NCBI GenBank assembly: GCA_016800925.1
Contig: JABCPU010000052.1
Coordinates: forward strand, 186,001-250,000
DNA length: 64,000 bases
Source of the DNA: Suillus spraguei
Lineage: Eukaryota; Basidiomycota; Agaricomycetes; Boletales; Suillaceae
Direction: 5' to 3'
Below are positions 48,719 to 59,014 of the stretch, one piece after another. The position numbers were made by a program, and so were the translations under genes. The first letter of the stretch is position 1. Every line of letters begins with the position of its first letter. The notes under the pieces were generated by a model. The model worked only from the letters and a program-made list of their open reading frames with translations, made no database searches and was not told where the DNA came from.

Positions 48719-49091
48719 GCAGTACTTGAGGGCTGTATGCTGCCCATATACTATATAATACAGATCTAAGTAAGTATGCTTGTGCAGTTCTCAATTCTAT
48801 GCATTAGAAACATGTAGGATGTCAAGGGAATCATACCAATCATACCAATGAACAACTATTGGACAATCTCTTGTTTGGTTTGCAGTCATGTACATGAGTC
48901 ATGTCTGTAGCATGCAGTATCTGAGGGCTGTATGCTGCCCATATACTATATAATACACATCTAAGTAGTTATGCTTGTACAGTTCTCTTCTACATATCAG
49001 AAACACATAGGATGTCAAGGGAATCATACCAATCAAACCAATGAACAAGTATTGGACAATCTCTTGTTCAGTTTGCAGTCATGTACATAGG
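48719..49091 (+). repeat. Tandem duplication of about 190 bp
   Basis: Two adjacent diverged copies (about 48719-48913 and 48914-49091) share GAGGGCTGTATGCTGCCCAT, ACTATATAATACA, GGATGTCAAGGGAATCATAC and TTTGCAGTCATGTACAT. Each contains a TATA-like TATATAA. It lies 70-440 bp before the ATG of the gene at 49159. Confidence 0.8.
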
Positions 49092-49319
49092 TTATGTAAT
49101 CTAATACTGTGAGACATGCATGCATCCTTTCTTCTACCAAAACCTCAACTGCTTTACCATGCCCCAATCAAACTCATCAGTCGACAGCCCACAAAAGACT
49201 AAGCAGAAGAAATTGACCGAGGAAGAGGTGCTGGTCTTCAAATACCACCTAGAAGAATGGAAGGAAGCCGCTGCCAACAATAGAAAAAAGATTCTGAAGG
49301 CAAAGGTGCATGCCCCTGC

Positions 49320-49789
49320 TGTTATGAACTGGGGTGGCGTCACCAGCGACAGTGATAAGACACAGCCGGTCTGCTGGGAAGTTTGACTGCGTTCAAAGGA
49401 GAACGAGACTGCTACAAGGAAGCGTTCTGAGTAGGATCAAGGGTTCAATTGAAGAGTCGTGACTCTAAGATGATCGGTAGAATAAAGACTAAGGCTAAGG
49501 AGTGCTTAGACTTAGAGATGATTCAGATGACTTAGGTTGGAGACCTAAGCGAAGGATATTCCAGGTAAAACCCAGTAAGATTAAAGTGAAGTATACAAGC
49601 ATATTACAATGTGCTTAAATAAGCCAATATGTGTGCACGGACCAAGAGAGACGTGAGAATGTAAGTGCATATCCAAAAAGGCAGGCAACTATAGTACAGA
49701 TGCATTGAGCATATGAGTCGGAATCACGTTACGTAATATACAAGATAAAGACAAGAGAGAAATGAATAGGGGCACGTACGATTGTAACA
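49320..49789 (-). repeat. 3' LTR of the Gypsy element
   Basis: 470 bp, TGTTATGAACTGG to GATTGTAACA on the plus strand. By eye it differs from the other LTR of this element at roughly 20 positions (4-5%), many at CpG sites. It lies at the element's downstream end. Confidence 0.93.
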
Positions 49790-49803
49790 TTACCCCCGTT
49801 TTA
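49790..49803 (-). other. Polypurine tract of the Gypsy element
   Basis: On the minus strand AAAACGGGGGTAA lies directly against the 3' LTR, where plus-strand DNA synthesis would be primed. Confidence 0.65.
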
Positions 49804-49825
49804 CATGTAAAGTCACCGACTTTAC

Positions 49826-50953
49826 TTATTCTGAAGTATTCGCATAGTAGATTGGATCATCACTGAACTCATAATCTTCATCAAGAACTGAACCACTCAT
49901 CATATACGTGGCTTCTTCGACACCAGCACGTTGTTTAGAGTCCCTTCTAGCTGCTGCTTGAGTTCGTTCATTGTCAAGTTGATGTTCCCAAGAACGAAGC
50001 GCATCGTAGAATCCGTTATCCTTCCAGGTTAATGTAAAAGGGGGAGTTCCAACTCGTTGGGGACAGTAGATGGATAAATGGGTCAGCGACCAATACTGAC
50101 AAACCCCACACTGGTACTCTGCGCAATTCTTCTTCTGATGCCCAAGTAGTCCACAGACACGGCATTTCATATTTTCATCAGGGTTAGAGTTCACTTTCCG
50201 AAGTGGAGTTGGGGCAACGATGCACTGATGGGGGCTCGTAGAACATGTATGTTTCTTTCCTCGTTTGTGAGTGATGCGTCTAAGGGCTCGTTCATTGCTA
50301 GAATGAATGTCCTCGATTTGGTTGTTGTTAATAGTGTAAATGGAGGGTGCTGGTGTCATGACAGCTGCGGCTAGCAGCTCGTCTGGGTCTGAGGAAGTTG
50401 TAGGCCCTAAAGCTTCTATGAGGATGGGGATTGTAGAGTCGAAGGTATGGGGAACGACCATGGGTGGATGGATATGAAGTTCTTTCAACTGCTGACCGAG
50501 CGCAGCAACTTCAGCGAACTCGCTATCTAGTTCTTTTACTGTAAGATTCCCGAGTGCAATAATCTCAGCAAGCTCATTATGTAGTTCTTTGGTTATGACC
50601 GCTTTCTCGTGCATGGCAGAACATTCAGTAAATAGATGAGGAGGTTCTGTGTCCTCATCAAGCATGGTGGTAGTATTGATTGGGGATGGTGTGGGTTGCA
50701 TTTCGTAATGATGAATGGCATCAATTAAGCGAGCTACCAATCCTCTTGCTTCTCTGGAATCGACCATCGCTTCTTCAAGTTCTCCAATGATGGCGTCAGC
50801 TGTGTTATTGGCTTCCTGAACAGCAGCGAGTAAGCCAGTAAGGGCAGTGATATTAGAACGAGTGCCCAAATCACGGGTGGGAGGAGCAGGAATTGGGAGT
50901 GGATCTCTTTGCGGAGAGGGAAGTCTAGCCATGCCTGCTCGACGCTCGGCCAC
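49826..50953 (-). CDS. Extra Gypsy ORF with two zinc knuckles, between pol and 3' LTR
   Basis: Open for 375 aa and ending 24 bp before the polypurine tract, so it is a third ORF downstream of integrase. Residues 60-200 are helical and acidic (ADAIIGELEEAMVDSREARG, HNELAEIIALGNLTVKELDS). Near residue 265 is a classical C-x2-C-x4-H-x4-C knuckle (CRVCGLLGHQKKNC), followed at once by C-x2-C-x6-H-x4-C (CGVCQYWSLTHLSIYC). The frame just upstream continues in other phases up to an ATG at 51325 (MTSSANTSFPTTYIHPVTEE), so the original ORF was probably longer, about 500 aa, and is now broken by frameshift near 50.95-51.1 kb. A second gag-like, nucleic-acid-binding protein is the simplest guess. Confidence 0.6.
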   Translation of the reverse strand: MAERRAGMARLPSPQRDPLPIPAPPTRDLGTRSNITALTGLLAAVQEANNTADAIIGELEEAMVDSREARGLVARLIDAIHHYEMQPTPSPINTTTMLDEDTEPPHLFTECSAMHEKAVITKELHNELAEIIALGNLTVKELDSEFAEVAALGQQLKELHIHPPMVVPHTFDSTIPILIEALGPTTSSDPDELLAAAVMTPAPSIYTINNNQIEDIHSSNERALRRITHKRGKKHTCSTSPHQCIVAPTPLRKVNSNPDENMKCRVCGLLGHQKKNCAEYQCGVCQYWSLTHLSIYCPQRVGTPPFTLTWKDNGFYDALRSWEHQLDNERTQAAARRDSKQRAGVEEATYMMSGSVLDEDYEFSDDPIYYANTSE

Positions 50954-51359
50954 GATGTGAATAGCCGTCTCAACATCAGCCTTAAAAGAATCGGGAAGGA
51001 GAAGCAGCCTGTAAGAGCGAATACATTTCTGGCAGTGTAGGATTCATTGACAGATAGCATCATCTTGAATGTCATGACATAGAGTTTTGACGAGGGCAGC
51101 GGTGCGGATGATATTGGTGAGGAGGATGGTGATGAATGCATCCTTGCCAGTAAGGATCTTTTCAATCTCAGTTGCATATCCGGGGCAGAGGAGGGCGGCT
51201 TTGACGAAGGAGTTTCCATCAATGTTTCTGATGAGGTCTGCATAGTGGTCGGTGGTGGTATAAGTTTCTTCAGTGACAGGATGGATGTAAGTAGTAGGGA
51301 AAGAGGTGTTTGCGGAGGAAGTCATATCGAATGATTTATGGGGTTAGTTCGAATTCAAA

Positions 51360-51560
51360 AGGGCATGTCATTTCTTATAAGCAGTCAGTATTCGTGCGGA
51401 GTTTGCTAAGTTCTTTTCAGGGATCCATTCGTTATCTCCCGATGAATATCCTTTCCAGGAGACAAGATAGCATTGGCGATTGCCGGTTCCTTTATGGGAA
51501 AGAATTGCTTCTACTTTGTATTCTTCTTCTTCTTCAATGATATCAGGCGTGGTTCAAGGA
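51360..51560 (-). pseudogene. Chromodomain at the C-terminus of Gypsy pol
   Basis: On the minus strand one phase reads VEAILSHKGTGNRQCYLVSW, then KGYSSGDNEWIPEKNL, matching the chromodomain signature (aromatic cage W-K-G-Y, then E-W-x-P). In Gypsy chromoviruses it targets integration to particular histone marks. The frame linking it to integrase has a break at an in-frame TGA near 51541. Confidence 0.75.
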
Positions 51561-52839
51561 AGTTCGGGCCATGTATGTCATTTTTGCTATAGGATGATAA
51601 TGCAGAAGCATGAAAAGTGAGGTGAATCTTCCATTGTGGAAGAAGTTTGAGTGTGAATGTGATAGGAGATAAGACATTGGTGATTGGGAAAGGTCCGTAT
51701 CGTTTTGGTGCAAGCTTCTGTGATGGGAGTTTGAGTCTAAGATTAGCAGCAGATAGCCAAACCTTATTCCCGATCTTCCACGGTTGATACTTATCTCCTT
51801 GGGATCATTCTGCCATTGTTTGCATAGCAATGTTATGGCATGTGATGGCTTCCTCTTGGATCTTTTGCAGGGATCGAACTCGATCTTCTGCTGCTGGTAT
51901 GGTAGAATCAGGAATTAAATGGGGAATGGCACAGGGTTCATATCCCATCATGAGAAAGAATGGTGAGGCATTTTGGGCATTGTGTTTTCGATGATTGTGA
52001 ATGAATTCAGCTATGGGAAGGTGTTCTATCCATTCTTCAGGGTTATTACGGCAGTAGATACACAAGTAGGTTTCTAGTTCTTGGTTTAATCGTTTGGTTT
52101 GTCCATCGGTCTGAGGATGATAGGCGGTAGATGGGGCGATGGTATAGTCAAGGAGTCGTGCAAGTTCTTTTGAGAATCTTGATAGGAACTGTGGTCCTCG
52201 ATCTGATATGACTTTGTTGTAGAGGCCAAACCATCAATAGACATGTTTCAAAAATAACTTCGCTACGCCTTCGGAGGTTACTGTGTTAAGGCAAGGGATA
52301 ATAATTACCCCCTTCATAAGGCCATGGTCCACCATGACCATGATACTATTAAAGCCCCCTGAAACAGGGAGGTCAGTGAACAAATCAATGGAGATTTGCA
52401 AGAAGGGGTGGGTAGCGGAGGAAGGAATGGGAACAAGGGGAGGTCGGACCGGATGAGTATCTGACTGCATTTGCTGACAAAGGGCGCAACCCTCAACATA
52501 TTTATGGATATAGGCACCCATAGAAGGCCACCAGGCTTCCTGCTTAACAAGTTCTTCAGTCTTGAAACGGCCAGGATGACCAGCAGTGATATGATCATGA
52601 TAGTGAGCAAGGATAGTGGCATGATGAGTGGGAGGAATGTAAGCACGGTTCTTGAAATAGAGTACATCATGGTCAATTTTCCAATCAGACAATGCCGATT
52701 TCATAGGAGGGATACAAACACTGTCTAGTGCATCCGACACTGTTTTGAATACAGGGTCATCCAAAGGGTCAGAAGTAGCCAAAGTACAGAAATTTTTTGT
52801 GATCAGTGAAGATGAGGACAGTATGGGCGCTCCCTTCAA
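51561..52839 (-). pseudogene. Integrase part of Gypsy pol
   Basis: An HHCC zinc region (HYHDHITAGHPGRFKTEEL, then CALCQQ) lies near 52480-52620. The DDE core follows: first Asp in QISIDLFTDLP (about 52390), second in VISDRGPQFLSRF (about 52200), Glu in LNQELETYL (about 52080), then EFIHNHRKHNAQNASPF. Downstream VWLSAANLRLKLPSQKLAPK is the GPY/F-type region before the chromodomain. Interrupted by a stop near 52234 and frame changes. Confidence 0.8.
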
Positions 52840-53408
52840 GATAGTAACACCATTCGTTTAATGCATGGATAACTGCAAGTAACTCCTGATCAAAAAGTTG
52901 ATAGTTGCGCTCTGCTGTGTTTAATGACTGAGATAAGTAGGTGCATGGGTGATAAATGCCATTTTCATCAGTTTGCAAGAGGACACCTCCAGTTGCTACA
53001 AGAGAAGCATCGGTTGCGACCGCAAATTGCCAGGATGGATCTGGGTTGCAAAGTACCAGCTGTTTTATAAAGTGTTCCTTAAGGTCTTGGAAGGTATCTT
53101 GACACTGAGTCGTCCAAAGGAAGGGAGTATCCTTCTTTGTTAGATCAATGAGGGGTCGTGCAATATCAGAGTAGTGGGAAATGAATGTGCGGTAGAAGTT
53201 GCAGAAGCCGAGGAATGATCAAATGTCTCTTACTGATTTTGGAATTGGCCATTCGGCGATTCCCTTGGTTTTGGCGCTGTCCATAGCAACTTGTCCAGGG
53301 CGAATTATCATTCCGAGGTATTCCACTTCGTCTGCATCAAAGGTACATTTTTCCGGTTTCAGGAACAAGTGTTCCTTGCGTATTTTCATCAATACTCATC
53401 TGGTCTGT
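52769..53408 (-). pseudogene. RT thumb and RNase H part of Gypsy pol
   Basis: Minus strand: LFLKPEKCTFDADEVEYLG (about 53350), SFLGFCNFYRTFISHYSDIA (about 53200) and QFAVATDASLVATGGVLLQT (about 53010), the RNase H TDAS motif, then ERNYQLFDQELLAVIHALNE. Single stop codons interrupt it, for example at 53219-53221. It continues across the nested LTR from the YMDD segment. Confidence 0.8.
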
Positions 53409-54332
53409 TGTAAAGATACAATCTAGCCTGGGCTGTAGATGAACCACGGCCTAAACTAGTATGCGAGTCTTGCGCTCCGTCTAGTCTGCTTCACTTGCAA
53501 AGCAAGAGCGTTCGACCCTAAAGGGAATGCTAAGTTAATATAGTTCAATAATGCCCAACCTGTGGTGCAAGACTGCCGTCGGAGGTAGCGAGATGCTAGC
53601 AGTGACCTCCGGTCCGTGGGAAACTAGCGGTAATACTAGCGGTAAGTGTGGGAATGCGGTAGACAAGCGGTAGCAAAAGTGGTAAAACTGCGGTAGTGCG
53701 TGCGGTAAAACTGTGGTAAGGCGTGGGAAACTGGTGGTAAAACAAGCGGTGAAGCATAGCGATGAAGCGCAGGAAAGTGTAGCGCAAGCAGTGAAGTGCG
53801 GGAAAGCGGTAAAGAGCAGTGGTGCGTGAAGCAGTAAAATAATTCTTAAGAGACAGTGACTTCGGCGAAAGACTTTATTCCGTTAGAGACGGTAGTGGTG
53901 ACAATTCCTAAGTACTGTGTGTACCATAGAGGGAAAAGTAAAAGTACCGGAATGTGCAAAGAGTCCTTTTTAACATGTGCCATGAACGGCCGGAATACAT
54001 AGCGAGAACGGTAGCGAGATAGAGATATTTAGCTAAGAGGCACACAGCGAGCAAGCAGTGTCATGAAAGGTAAGGTAAGTCTTGCCATAGCTTTAGTAAT
54101 GGCGGAAATGAATATGCTATGCACCAATGGATCATAGACAGAAATAGAATGGACAGGAGGACATTGGTAGCGAGATTTGGTAAGGGGCAAGGATCCACGG
54201 AGTGAAAATGGTACCGGCGAAGCGAAAAGGGGTAATGTTCGCTATAGGGTTTTCTTGGTAGCCGCTGTAGGCAGTAACGAGAAACTTGTGTAAAACAGCA
54301 CTTTCATGGTCAGCGTGACTTTGTTCGCTACA
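53409..54332 (-). mobile_element. Solo LTR, family 3 (copy c), inverted, nested in Gypsy pol
   Basis: On the minus strand it starts TGTAGCGAACAAAGTCACGC and ends GATTGTATCTTTACA; 924 bp, flanked by CTGT (53405-53408 and 54333-54336). It splits the reverse transcriptase between MAEHCEQ and the thumb region. It shares the family-3 start and, at its other end, the GAAGCAGACTAGACGGAGCG block of the 46218 copy. Confidence 0.88.
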
Positions 54333-54487
54333 CTGTTCACAGTGTTCTGCCATTGTCATAGAGAAAATCAGGATATCGTCCATGTAAATAACCATCCATC
54401 CTTCATTGATTTCTTGCTGGAAGGTACAATTCATATATGCTTGGAAAGTTGCTGGAGAATTGCAAAGGCCAGAGAACATGACATTTG
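54333..54487 (-). pseudogene. RT palm fragment of Gypsy pol with YMDD box
   Basis: Minus strand: MFSGLCNSPATFQAYMN, then WMVIYMDDILIFS (about 54360-54395), the catalytic aspartates of reverse transcriptase. It is isolated by the two nested LTRs on either side (53409-54332 and 54493-56095). Confidence 0.9.
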
Positions 54488-54941
54488 GTTCATGTTAAGA
54501 CCATGCAAAACCGGAGATTAGCAAGAAGTCCTGGTCTTACATGGGGTTGTACCGAAGGGTTGTAAGTCAAAGGGGCTTGGCCTCAGCTCGTACGCTGTGC
54601 CCCTTACCCGAGTATGTGCCCTTAATTTCGGATGAAGTCCAAGGGAGAGTTCTGGTGGAGTCTGGATGGAGGGTCCGGACGAACTCTAAGGCAGGATAGC
54701 TCGACAGAGCTCCGATGGACTTCCGGATGAGCGCGGGAATGCGCCGGAACTATTTCCGGAAGGTAGGGAGTAATGGTAACACTACTGGAACAAGTTCCAA
54801 GTAGAACGGATGAAGGATGGACCGCTGGACAAAGTCCAGGGCAGGATAGGAGCAGAGCTCTGGAGGGAAAGATGATCCATAGATGTCAGAGGATAGGATA
54901 GGATGGATCCGAAGGACTAGGGGTCCGAAGGTCCGGAGCTC

Positions 54942-55256
54942 GGAGGAGCGGAGGAGCGGAGGAGCGGAGGAGCGGAGGAGCGGAGGAGCGGAGGAGCGGA
55001 GGAGCGGAGGAGCGGAGGAGCGGAGGAGCGGAGGAGCGGAGGAGCGGAGGAGCGGAGGAGCGGAGGAGCGGAGGAGCGGAGGAGCGGAGGAGCGGAGGAG
55101 CGGAGGAGCGGAGGAGCGGAGGAGCGGAGGAGCGGAGGAGCGGAGGAGCGGAGGAGCGGAGGAGCGGAGGAGCGGAGGAGCGGAGGAGCGGAGGAGCGGA
55201 GGAGCGGAGGAGCGGAGGAGCGGAGGAGCGGAGGAGCGGAGGAGCGGAGGAGCGGA
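54942..55256 (+). repeat. (GGAGGAGC)n array, about 39 units
   Basis: A perfect 8-bp tandem repeat of 315 bp. Because 8 is not a multiple of 3, every frame on the plus strand reads the same 8-residue peptide repeat (EERRSGGA) and the minus strand reads SSAPPLLR. The open frames over it are therefore not evidence of a gene. Runs of GG every few bases make G-quadruplex formation plausible. Confidence 0.97.
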
Positions 55257-55899
55257 TGATTGGATGATCGGATGAGCGTAGCTCTGTGGATTTTAGAGGA
55301 AGTGTTGGCTACTAGAGAGGAGTAGGTCCGGATATGGTGTAGAGATAGTATAGACTATTCCGGACAAGGTCCGGAATAGAAACAGACAGTATAAGACTAC
55401 CAAAGGTAGAGTCGGAGGTGAAACAGATGATAGATGGAGATGGACGAAGTCCGAACAGATTATAGGACATAGGATCAAAGCTCTGGCCTAGGGAGTAATC
55501 CCATAGGCCTGAGTTGGAAGCTTACAAGGGCCAGAGCCCAAGTGCAAGAACAGAGACGGAGTTATATAGACATGATAACAGGATACAGAGTAATCAAAGG
55601 AATATACAGAAGTAGGAACAATGAATCAGACTAAGGTCTGCAGGAGTTGTACTACAAGTTTATATACTGTAGGAGCATGCCGGAGGGTAAGTACGGATAG
55701 TCCGAGGCTATGTCGGAAACACATTAGTAAGTACAGCGGGACATAAGGCTATGAACTCGGAGATGAAGCTTGTACGAAATACTTATCAAGACAGAGGCAG
55801 AGATCACCGAGAACCGGAAGCACAGAGATACCCAGAAGCCGGAGACACAGGTATATTCTAAAAGGGATAATGCGCAGGTGCGTGGGAATAGTTCGGATA

Positions 55900-55975
55900 T
55901 GAACTCGGATCGGATATGGACACGGATCGGATATGGACACGGATCGGATATGGACACGGATGGATATGGATTGGA
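55900..55975 (+). repeat. 17-bp minisatellite inside the family-2 LTR
   Basis: About four copies of ACGGATCGGATATGGAC. A degenerate version is at about 60455-60560 in the twin LTR. Confidence 0.8.
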
Positions 55976-56100
55976 GTGGATGGGTGGATCGGATATGTGA
56001 ACTGGAGTGGATGGGTGGATCAGATATGTGTAGGTTGGGTGTCTGGATGTCCATGGATTGGGTTTGATCTAGACCTGAATGTACGGTATATGACAGTTCA

Positions 56101-56914
56101 AAGAGGCTGAATTCCGTTGTAAATGCTGATGGATGCGAATATTGTTGTAACTGGACCGAATATCCATTTTCGTAAAGAATTGTGCATTGTGAAGGCGTGC
56201 GACAAGAGAAATGGGAAGTGGGAGCGGGTAAGCGTTCTTGACTGTCCAATCATTGATGTAGTGATTATCTTGACAGGGACACAATTCTCCACTCTTCTTT
56301 CCCACAAAGACGAAGCCACTAGCTTGAGGTGACTTCAATTCTGAGATGAAGCCTTTCACAACGTTTTCATCGATAAACATTTTGCTGGCAGCGCATTCTT
56401 TTTCCAATAACAGGTAAACCTTAGATGTGCGAGGGATAAAACCGGGTTTGGTATCGATCCAATGATCAATACCAGGGCGTTCGGGGGGTAGTTTGTTCAG
56501 ACCGTCTTTAGCAAAAATGTCAGCAAAGTTGTGCAGGTATTCTGGGATCAATTCTTCGAAGGATTTCTTTTTCTTTTCCTTCTCATCCGTGGCGAATTCC
56601 TGAGCTTTATTACTGTATTTTGGGGGAGGAAGGGAGATTGTGGAATAGTTAGGGAGTTGTTCGAGTCGGGAAGTTCCATCATGTGTGAGGGGTGTGTCCA
56701 TGGATACTTCTTCTACAATTCTCATGCTAATTCCATTGGTGTTGTACTCCACAAGGAACTCTCCATCTCCAAGCTTGTAGGAAGAAATTTTGCGTACTTC
56801 TGGTGCAAGCCAAACATCTTGCATTGTGTTGAATTGTTCATCTTCTTCGGCAGGTATGGTGGATGTCATGGGTTCATCCTGGTCCAGAATTTCTTCGATG
56901 GAAGGGGTAAACAA
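56101..56914 (-). pseudogene. N-terminal RT segment of Gypsy pol
   Basis: A 271-codon stretch from 56914 down to the nested LTR. It has the protease-RT linker (KSFEELIPEYLHNFADIFAK), then LPPERPGIDHWIDTKPGFIP, SGFVFVGKKSGELCPCQDN, and TKMDIRSSYNNIRI with the RT motif A aspartate (KMD; canonical is F-T-K-L-D-L/I). It breaks off at 56101, where the family-2 LTR entered. Confidence 0.88.
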
Positions 56915-58009
56915 CTTGGGTGGTATGAAGTACTTAGTTAACTTTGGAATATTATGAGCTCATCCTCTGAGATCATTGTCTGGTTTCCATTTTCCTTGTC
57001 GTTGTTCTTCAGCTGGTTGTTGTTCGACGGGTTGCAATGGGGTGGTCGAGATTCTGGTTCTGACTCGTTCTTCCATTTTTCTACATGAGGAATAGGTGAT
57101 GGGGGCACTGTGGTATTTTTACTCGTGGAGAAGGTTCGTTGATTATGAGTTCATCGGGAATGTTAATGGAAGGAGTGATGACGAGTTTCGGCAGTTTTGA
57201 GTTTTGCCATTTCTTGGTGTGACACAGGAAAGCAGGAGGTAGCCCATTCTTCTTTCAATCTGTATCCAAATCTTGCTCAATTTCATCAGACTTCGTTGTT
57301 CGTGGGAGGGTAAGTGTTTCGGCGGCCCAACATATACTTGTGTTCATGGTGCATTACCATGGGATTCCCAGAAGAATTTGATCTCTTCGTCCAAGTTTAG
57401 TGATATTAAACTTTCCATACATGGTTCATTCATCAATCTTTACCACCAGGAGACAATAATGTGTGATCAGTCCTCCTTTGATGAGAGTTCCATCTGCGGT
57501 AGTAACTTGAAACAGTGTTTTAAGTTTTCGTCGTGTGATTTGATGGAGTTTCACAAACTCCTCGGAGATGAACGTTCCTGCTGTGCCAGAGTCGATAACA
57601 GCAGTAGTGTCGACAGATTTTAAGTGAGTACGCGAGTGAAGGGTAATAGGAATGCGAAGTTCTTTTCTTTCACCTACAGCACGTACAAGTCTTAGTAATA
57701 CATTGGGAGAAACATATGTTGAGTCTTTGTTGCTTCAAGTTAAAAATCCTCCACAATTTGTCTCACGGTTTCTTCTTCTTCATCTTGAGTTTCTTTGACT
57801 TCCGTTTGACGGAGCAGAGTCTTCTTCTTCTTATCAGGGCAGTTACTAATATGGTGTCCCATCTTCTTGCATCCGAAGCATTGTCCTTTTTTCATGCACT
57901 TGGATCTTTCCATATCGAAGATTCAATCTACGACCATCATGTTTGAATCACAATTGGGTGTGTAACACGCATTCCCATAGTTCTTCTTCTTTTGTGGAGC
58001 ATGACGTGC
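56915..58009 (-). pseudogene. Gag zinc knuckle and protease region of Gypsy
   Basis: Minus strand: CFGCKKMGHHISNC (about 57850-57890) is a CCHC knuckle at the end of gag. Protease follows with VIDSGTAGTFISEEFVKLHQ (about 57540-57600), the D-S-G active site. Several TAG/TGA codons and frame changes lie between protease and the RT segment, so this part is dead. Confidence 0.75.
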
Positions 58010-58582
58010 TCATAATGCCAGAAGGCATTGATGAGAGTTGTCGATGGAGACACATTGTGATACAACATTGCGGAACACTTCTGGGATGTCGCCTGGTGCG
58101 AATAGTTTGGTTAAGATGCCCAGGTTAAGGCCATCTTGGAAGAACTGGATCTTTGTTGCATTGTCGGTGATACAGGCTTTGGCTGCAAGCGCCTCAAAGT
58201 CAGCGATGTAGGTTTGGAGGTCGCCATTTCCTTGTTTAAGATCTCTGAGTTTTGTTAATGTGGTTCCAGCGGAATCTACTGGTGAGAAAGCTTTGTTGAA
58301 ACTTTCCATGAAATCTTTCATCGTCCCATAACCCACTTTCAGTCTGGCAGTGTCGGTGGATTGAGCATGAGCGAGAAATTGCTCTTTCCAAGATTTGGCG
58401 TTCTTTTCTGTCATGAAGGACATAATGAAAATGATCTTCTGCTTGTTGGTAGTGTAGAACTTTTCATTGATATTGAAGTATGAGTTGCATGATAGGATGA
58501 ATTCCAGGGAATTGTCGCAATCTCCATCAAAAGCGGTTGGGAAACCAATTTTATATTCAAAATCTTTGGTGGTGGTAGTCAT
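58010..58582 (-). CDS. Gag capsid region of the Gypsy element
   Basis: 190 aa from an ATG about 130 bp inside the 5' LTR. Retrotransposon gag signature: FYTTNKQKIIFIMSFMTEKN, AKSWKEQFLAHA, LRDLKQGNGDLQTYIADFEA and KIQFFQDGLNLGILTKLFAP. It stops at 58010 just before the knuckle segment, which is in another phase, so gag is truncated. The plus-strand Gypsy copy at 63061 has a longer, very similar version. Confidence 0.88.
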   Translation of the reverse strand: MTTTTKDFEYKIGFPTAFDGDCDNSLEFILSCNSYFNINEKFYTTNKQKIIFIMSFMTEKNAKSWKEQFLAHAQSTDTARLKVGYGTMKDFMESFNKAFSPVDSAGTTLTKLRDLKQGNGDLQTYIADFEALAAKACITDNATKIQFFQDGLNLGILTKLFAPGDIPEVFRNVVSQCVSIDNSHQCLLAL

Positions 58583-59014
58583 GATGAATTGTCTGGTGAG
58601 TTATACTTTCTCAGTGCCTACATGTGCGGTCTTGCTGTCCGTTAGGGCTTTTATCAGGGTTTGGGGGTCGAAGACTGGATAGTCGACGATCAATGTGGAC
58701 TTTAATCTTTTGTTACGAACTGGGGTGGTGTCACCAGTAACATTGATAAGACACAGCCGGTCTGCTGGGAAGTTTGACTGTGTTGAAAGGAGAACGAGAC
58801 TGCTACAAGGAAGCGTTCTGAGTAGGATCAAGGGTTCAATTGAAGAGTCGCGACTCTAAGATGATCGGTAGAATAAAGACTAAGGCTAAGGAGTGCTTAG
58901 ACTTAGAGATGATTCAGATGACTTAGGTTGGAGACCTAAGCGAAGGATATTCCAGGTAAAACCCAGTAAGATTAAAGTGAAGTATACAAGCATAGTACAA
59001 CATGCTTAAATAAG

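Larger units (their letters stand above)
54493..56095 (+). mobile_element. Solo LTR, family 2 (copy a), nested in Gypsy pol
   Basis: 1603 bp from TGTTAAGACCATGCAAAACC to ACGGTATATGACA with perfect GTTCA target duplications (54488-54492, 56096-56100). Its twin at 59015-60700 matches throughout. Both contain a long (GGAGGAGC)n array, many TCCGGA palindromes and a 17-bp tandem repeat (ACGGATCGGATATGGAC). No coding region of its own; a solo LTR or a non-autonomous element. Confidence 0.92.

Noticed and set aside
54883..55275. 130-codon frame with EERRSGGA repeats as a protein gene
   Set aside because: The 8-bp array keeps all frames open; the same peptide appears in every phase, so it is a by-product of the repeat.
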